Shown: positions 61,886-64,000 of the stretch, piece after piece
Layout of the letters: every line of letters starts with the position of its first letter
Position numbering within the stretch: position 1 is the first letter of the stretch
Source: Winogradskyella sp.
Lineage (GTDB): Bacteria > Bacteroidota > Bacteroidia > Flavobacteriales > Flavobacteriaceae
Reading direction: 5' to 3'
Assembly: GCA_004211785.1 (NCBI GenBank)
Contig: SHBX01000006.1
Location: 1 to 64,000, forward strand
Length of the DNA: 64,000 bases
The notes under the pieces: generated by a model
The model's database searches: none
What the model saw: only the letters and a program-made list of their open reading frames with translations
What the model was told of the DNA's origin: nothing
Translations under genes and position numbers: made by a program

Positions 61886-62800
61886 CTATAGCTCTAAAAC
61901 GAGCTTTTGTCCAATTCTTAGTGTTGAAGATTTTCTTATTGAATTAGTTCTGCATATAGCAGCAATAGAAACATTATTACGTTTTGAAATCCTTGAAAGT
62001 GTATCACCAGACCTTACAACATATACTTTTTTTGTTTTTACTAAGCTAGCTAAGGCTTGCTCTTCAGTCGTGAACAACTTAAGTTTAGACTTACGCCTAG
62101 AACTGTGAAATGATGCGCGAGTCCATTCTTTAGTGACCCAAATCTCTTTTGATCTTATTTTATTTTCTTTAGAAAAATCGAAAATATACTCAGGATGTAT
62201 GTATTGTCCTTTATAACTTGTTACCAAATGTAAATGACTGCCAGTGGAACGACCTGTACTTCCACCTTTGCCAATAAACTGCCCTTTTGCAATGGTATCA
62301 TTTGGCTTTACATTTATTTTTGATAAATGTGCGTAAGCGGTTTCAAGACCATTATAGTGCCTGACAACAACGACTTTACCATGACCACGGCTATATCTTG
62401 CAAAACGCACAACTCCATCAAGGATGCTTACAACACTATCTCCAGTAACTAAATCTATATCTATGCCTTGATGTGGTCTGCCACGACGCCAACCATAACG
62501 TGAGGTAATGACTTTTGATTTTTTAATAGGAGATATATAAGTGGTATCATCAAATTTAATCTGAATGGGATATTTTACTATTTCGTTTCTGTAAGGGTTA
62601 AAGCTGCCGGTGTCCCAAAACTCTAGTTTTATATCATTTCTTTTATCAACATCGATAATTGGAATTTTAATTTCTTGTACAGAATTGCCTTTTTCTAGTG
62701 TAGGTTTTACAACTATAGTTAGGGAATCTTGAAGATTATTTTGAGTAAATAATAGAGTAGAAGCTAGTAGTATAAAAATTGAAGCTAATATCGTTTTCAT
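61886..62800 (-). CDS. M23 peptidoglycan endopeptidase with LysM domain
   Basis: A 304-residue exported protein with a signal peptide ending LLFTQ. The M23 (LytM) domain holds the zinc residues in RYGWRRGRPHQGIDIDLVTGDSV (H and D) and TGSHLHLVTSY (HxH); a LysM peptidoglycan-binding domain covers the last 45 residues (YVVRSGDTLSRISKRNNVSI). It cleaves peptide crosslinks in the cell wall, possibly in growth or separation. Order signal, M23, LysM is unusual only in having LysM last. A -7 element TACATTTG lies at 62823-62830 on this strand. Confidence 0.9.
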   Translation of the reverse strand: MKTILASIFILLASTLLFTQNNLQDSLTIVVKPTLEKGNSVQEIKIPIIDVDKRNDIKLEFWDTGSFNPYRNEIVKYPIQIKFDDTTYISPIKKSKVITSRYGWRRGRPHQGIDIDLVTGDSVVSILDGVVRFARYSRGHGKVVVVRHYNGLETAYAHLSKINVKPNDTIAKGQFIGKGGSTGRSTGSHLHLVTSYKGQYIHPEYIFDFSKENKIRSKEIWVTKEWTRASFHSSRRKSKLKLFTTEEQALASLVKTKKVYVVRSGDTLSRISKRNNVSIAAICRTNSIRKSSTLRIGQKLVLEL

Positions 62801-62822
62801 TTAGTTTTAAATGATTGATGCG

Positions 62823-62830
62823 CAAATGTA
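62823..62830 (-). promoter_or_regulatory. Candidate -7 promoter element for the M23 gene (TACATTTG)
   Basis: TAnnTTTG on the minus strand, 23 nt before the ATG at 62800. Confidence 0.4.
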
Positions 62831-62905
62831 AACGATATTTAAGGCGTTCTTATTATGAGTTAACTAAAGTTTATACTAAAAATATTAACAATTAAAAGTA
62901 TTTAA

Positions 62906-62934
62906 TTTAGTTTAGAAGAAAAATCTTATTTTTG
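62906..62934 (+). promoter_or_regulatory. Candidate promoter of the lipoprotein gene (TTTA-N17-TATTTTTG)
   Basis: TTTA at 62906-62909 and TATTTTTG at 62927-62934 are spaced by 17 bases, with the ATG 41 bases after the -7 box. Three of four bases match the -33 TTTG. Confidence 0.5.
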
Positions 62935-62974
62935 ATTTCCCCCGCAATTAAAGTACTAATCCAAAATCTTAAAA

Positions 62975-63559
62975 ATGAAACTCAAAAATTGTTTCTTACT
63001 TGCGGCATTGTCGATTTTTTTATTAAACTGTAATAGTGATGATGATAGTAATACTTCAAGTGATATTACTCCAAATGTGACTATAGATATAAATGGAATT
63101 TTGGCACTACCAGCTGGGTCAGATATTACATCACTAGTTACTTTTGAGGGTGCAAATCCGTTTGATTATTTAGCAGAATTAGAAGTTGGACAAAGTTTAA
63201 GGCTTACTCAACCTAGCGGATTAGCTTCTGGTGAGGCCTTATTATACTCTAGATTATTTTTCTTTGAAGAGAATCTTTTAGATCCAGGTGTGTTTGATAT
63301 ACAAATTGACACAGCAGATGTCTATGGTGCATATTTAAATAAGTTTATAGCACCTCCAGGCTCTGTTGAGGCATTTGAAAATCCTAATGATTTTAATAGA
63401 AACATTTCTACTTTTTTAGATTTAACTGTATTTGACGCGATGGATAATGATGACATAGATTACAAATATGATATCGAAGTCGCTATCCGCGAAGCAGACG
63501 GTAGTGTTTCTGATTATTACTATATAGACCCAAAAATTAGAATTAAATCTCGTAACTAA
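62975..63559 (+). CDS. Lipoprotein of unknown function
   Basis: A 194-residue lipoprotein (lipobox LLNC, Cys19) with an acidic SDDDSNTSSD stretch after the cysteine, a common surface-lipoprotein feature in flavobacteria, and a compact beta-rich body (GILALPAGSDITSLVTFEG, YDIEVAIREADGSVSDYYYI). I do not recognise a domain. The terminator at 63597-63623 would end its message, but lies inside the next ORF. Confidence 0.75.
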   Translation: MKLKNCFLLAALSIFLLNCNSDDDSNTSSDITPNVTIDINGILALPAGSDITSLVTFEGANPFDYLAELEVGQSLRLTQPSGLASGEALLYSRLFFFEENLLDPGVFDIQIDTADVYGAYLNKFIAPPGSVEAFENPNDFNRNISTFLDLTVFDAMDNDDIDYKYDIEVAIREADGSVSDYYYIDPKIRIKSRN

Positions 63560-63563
63560 TAAA

Positions 63564-64000
63564 TTGCCTTTTTTCAAAAGCTTATATAACTCTAGAAGAG
63601 CCTATTTAATTATAGGCTTTTTTGCATGTTCAATTTTTCAAGGCTATTCTCAGAATATTAAAGTAAGTGATAGTTTAGAACGTGAGTTAAAGAAAGGTAA
63701 TTATGATAAAGCTGGAGAGTTAGAACTTCTTAGATTAATCTCTTCTGAGGAAACAGATTATGATAAGCAATTAACTTATAGTCTCCAATTGATTGTCCTA
63801 GCAAAGGAACTCAAAGACACGGAATCTGAATTTTCTGGTTATTTGCAAAAAGGGAATGCCTATCAGGCTAAAGGCGATTTAACCAAAGCTTTAGAGAGTT
63901 ACTTTGATGCTTCTAAAATTGCAAAGGATAATAAATATATCGATAGAGAGGCAGATGTAGATTTAGCAATAGCGGGAACATATTCTATTATGGGAGATAC
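63564..64000 (+). CDS. Secreted TPR-like protein, N-terminal part (cut by window end)
   Basis: An open frame to the window edge, 145 full codons. It starts at a TTG (LPFFKSLYNSRR) four bases after the preceding gene and gives a signal-peptide-like segment AYLIIGFFACSIFQGYSQ. From about residue 85 a tetratricopeptide-like pattern appears (YLQKGNAYQAKGDLTKALES, ADVDLAIAGTYSIMGD). In flavobacteria such N-termini often belong to TPR sensor kinases or adenylate cyclases, but the catalytic part is outside the window. The hairpin terminator inside the signal-peptide codons is discussed separately. Confidence 0.65.
   Translation, partial: MPFFKSLYNSRRAYLIIGFFACSIFQGYSQNIKVSDSLERELKKGNYDKAGELELLRLISSEETDYDKQLTYSLQLIVLAKELKDTESEFSGYLQKGNAYQAKGDLTKALESYFDASKIAKDNKYIDREADVDLAIAGTYSIMGD
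63597..63623 (+). terminator. Hairpin terminator inside the start of the TPR-like ORF
   Basis: AGCCTAT, loop TTAATT, ATAGGCT followed by TTTTT. It is a good Rho-independent terminator for the lipoprotein gene but overlaps codons 12-20 of the next frame. Confidence 0.7.

Noticed and set aside
1-64000. tRNA, rRNA, CRISPR, prophage and complete insertion sequences
   Set aside because: I found no cloverleaf tRNA gene, no regularly spaced repeats, no transposase or integrase frame and no phage structural gene in either strand.

Overview
The window is an AT-rich chromosomal segment from a member of the Bacteroidota, almost certainly a flavobacterium (Flavobacteriaceae). Several things point there: many lipoproteins and secreted proteins ending their signal peptides in AQ/SQ, BshA, BatA-like and M61 proteins, a fused 2-oxoacid dehydrogenase E1, the QEGLA/DUF1704 family, and promoters of the Bacteroidetes type (TTTG, about 17-20 nt, TAnnTTTG) rather than Shine-Dalgarno-led -35/-10 genes. 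It reads as core chromosome. I see no rRNA, tRNA, CRISPR array, prophage or complete insertion sequence. Both edges cut genes: a BatA/vWA protein on the left and a TPR-like secreted protein on the right.

Layout. 1-6.8 kb: BatA-like protein, a glycosyltransferase with an extra Rossmann-like domain, an M61 aminopeptidase, a GIY-YIG protein flanked by dispersed repeats, an S10 carboxypeptidase and a TIGR02757 protein. 6.8-8.2 kb: a small accessory patch with the remnant of a DUF1801 gene, a diverged duplicate of the TIGR02757 gene start, and a one-gene cassette closed by a long imperfect hairpin. 8.2-17.8 kb: RidA, then an envelope divergon (LptD leftwards; amidase and MlaD rightwards) running into a membrane Fe-S protein / CCG-domain protein electron-transfer operon. 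17.9-32.1 kb: SerB, a GH3-beta-lactamase-like fusion, BshA, an FAD-linked oxidase, an LpxH-like phosphoesterase, chorismate synthase, an AsmA-like giant protein and an SLC1-type symporter. 32.3-36.5 kb: a tight four-gene operon of ATP-grasp ligase, rhodanese-TerB fusion, N-formylglutamate amidohydrolase-like protein and DUF1704 metallopeptidase, followed by a candidate structured RNA.

36.7-44.1 kb: DCC thiol oxidoreductase with MutS2, uracil-DNA glycosylase, and a leftward run of a signal-less solute-binding-fold protein, nucleoside phosphorylase, DUF1835, SUI1 and an isopenicillin-N-synthase-like oxygenase. 44.2-50.8 kb: fused E1, S9 peptidase, M19 dipeptidase, a decayed small coiled-coil gene and ExbD. 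51-64 kb: a DEAH helicase, a secreted protein, a pseudouridine synthase with DUF1853, a DEAD helicase, a peroxiredoxin-like protein, DUF4251 and DUF3179 proteins, LamG and penicillin-acylase lipoproteins, an M23-LysM peptidase, a lipoprotein and the truncated TPR protein.

The candidates most worth following are the ATP-grasp/rhodanese-TerB/amidohydrolase/DUF1704 operon as a possible small-peptide or thiol metabolite pathway, the inverted-repeat RNA element just behind it, and the hairpin-closed cassette at 7.2-8.2 kb. All functional statements are made from reading the sequence and from remembered family features; no database search was run.
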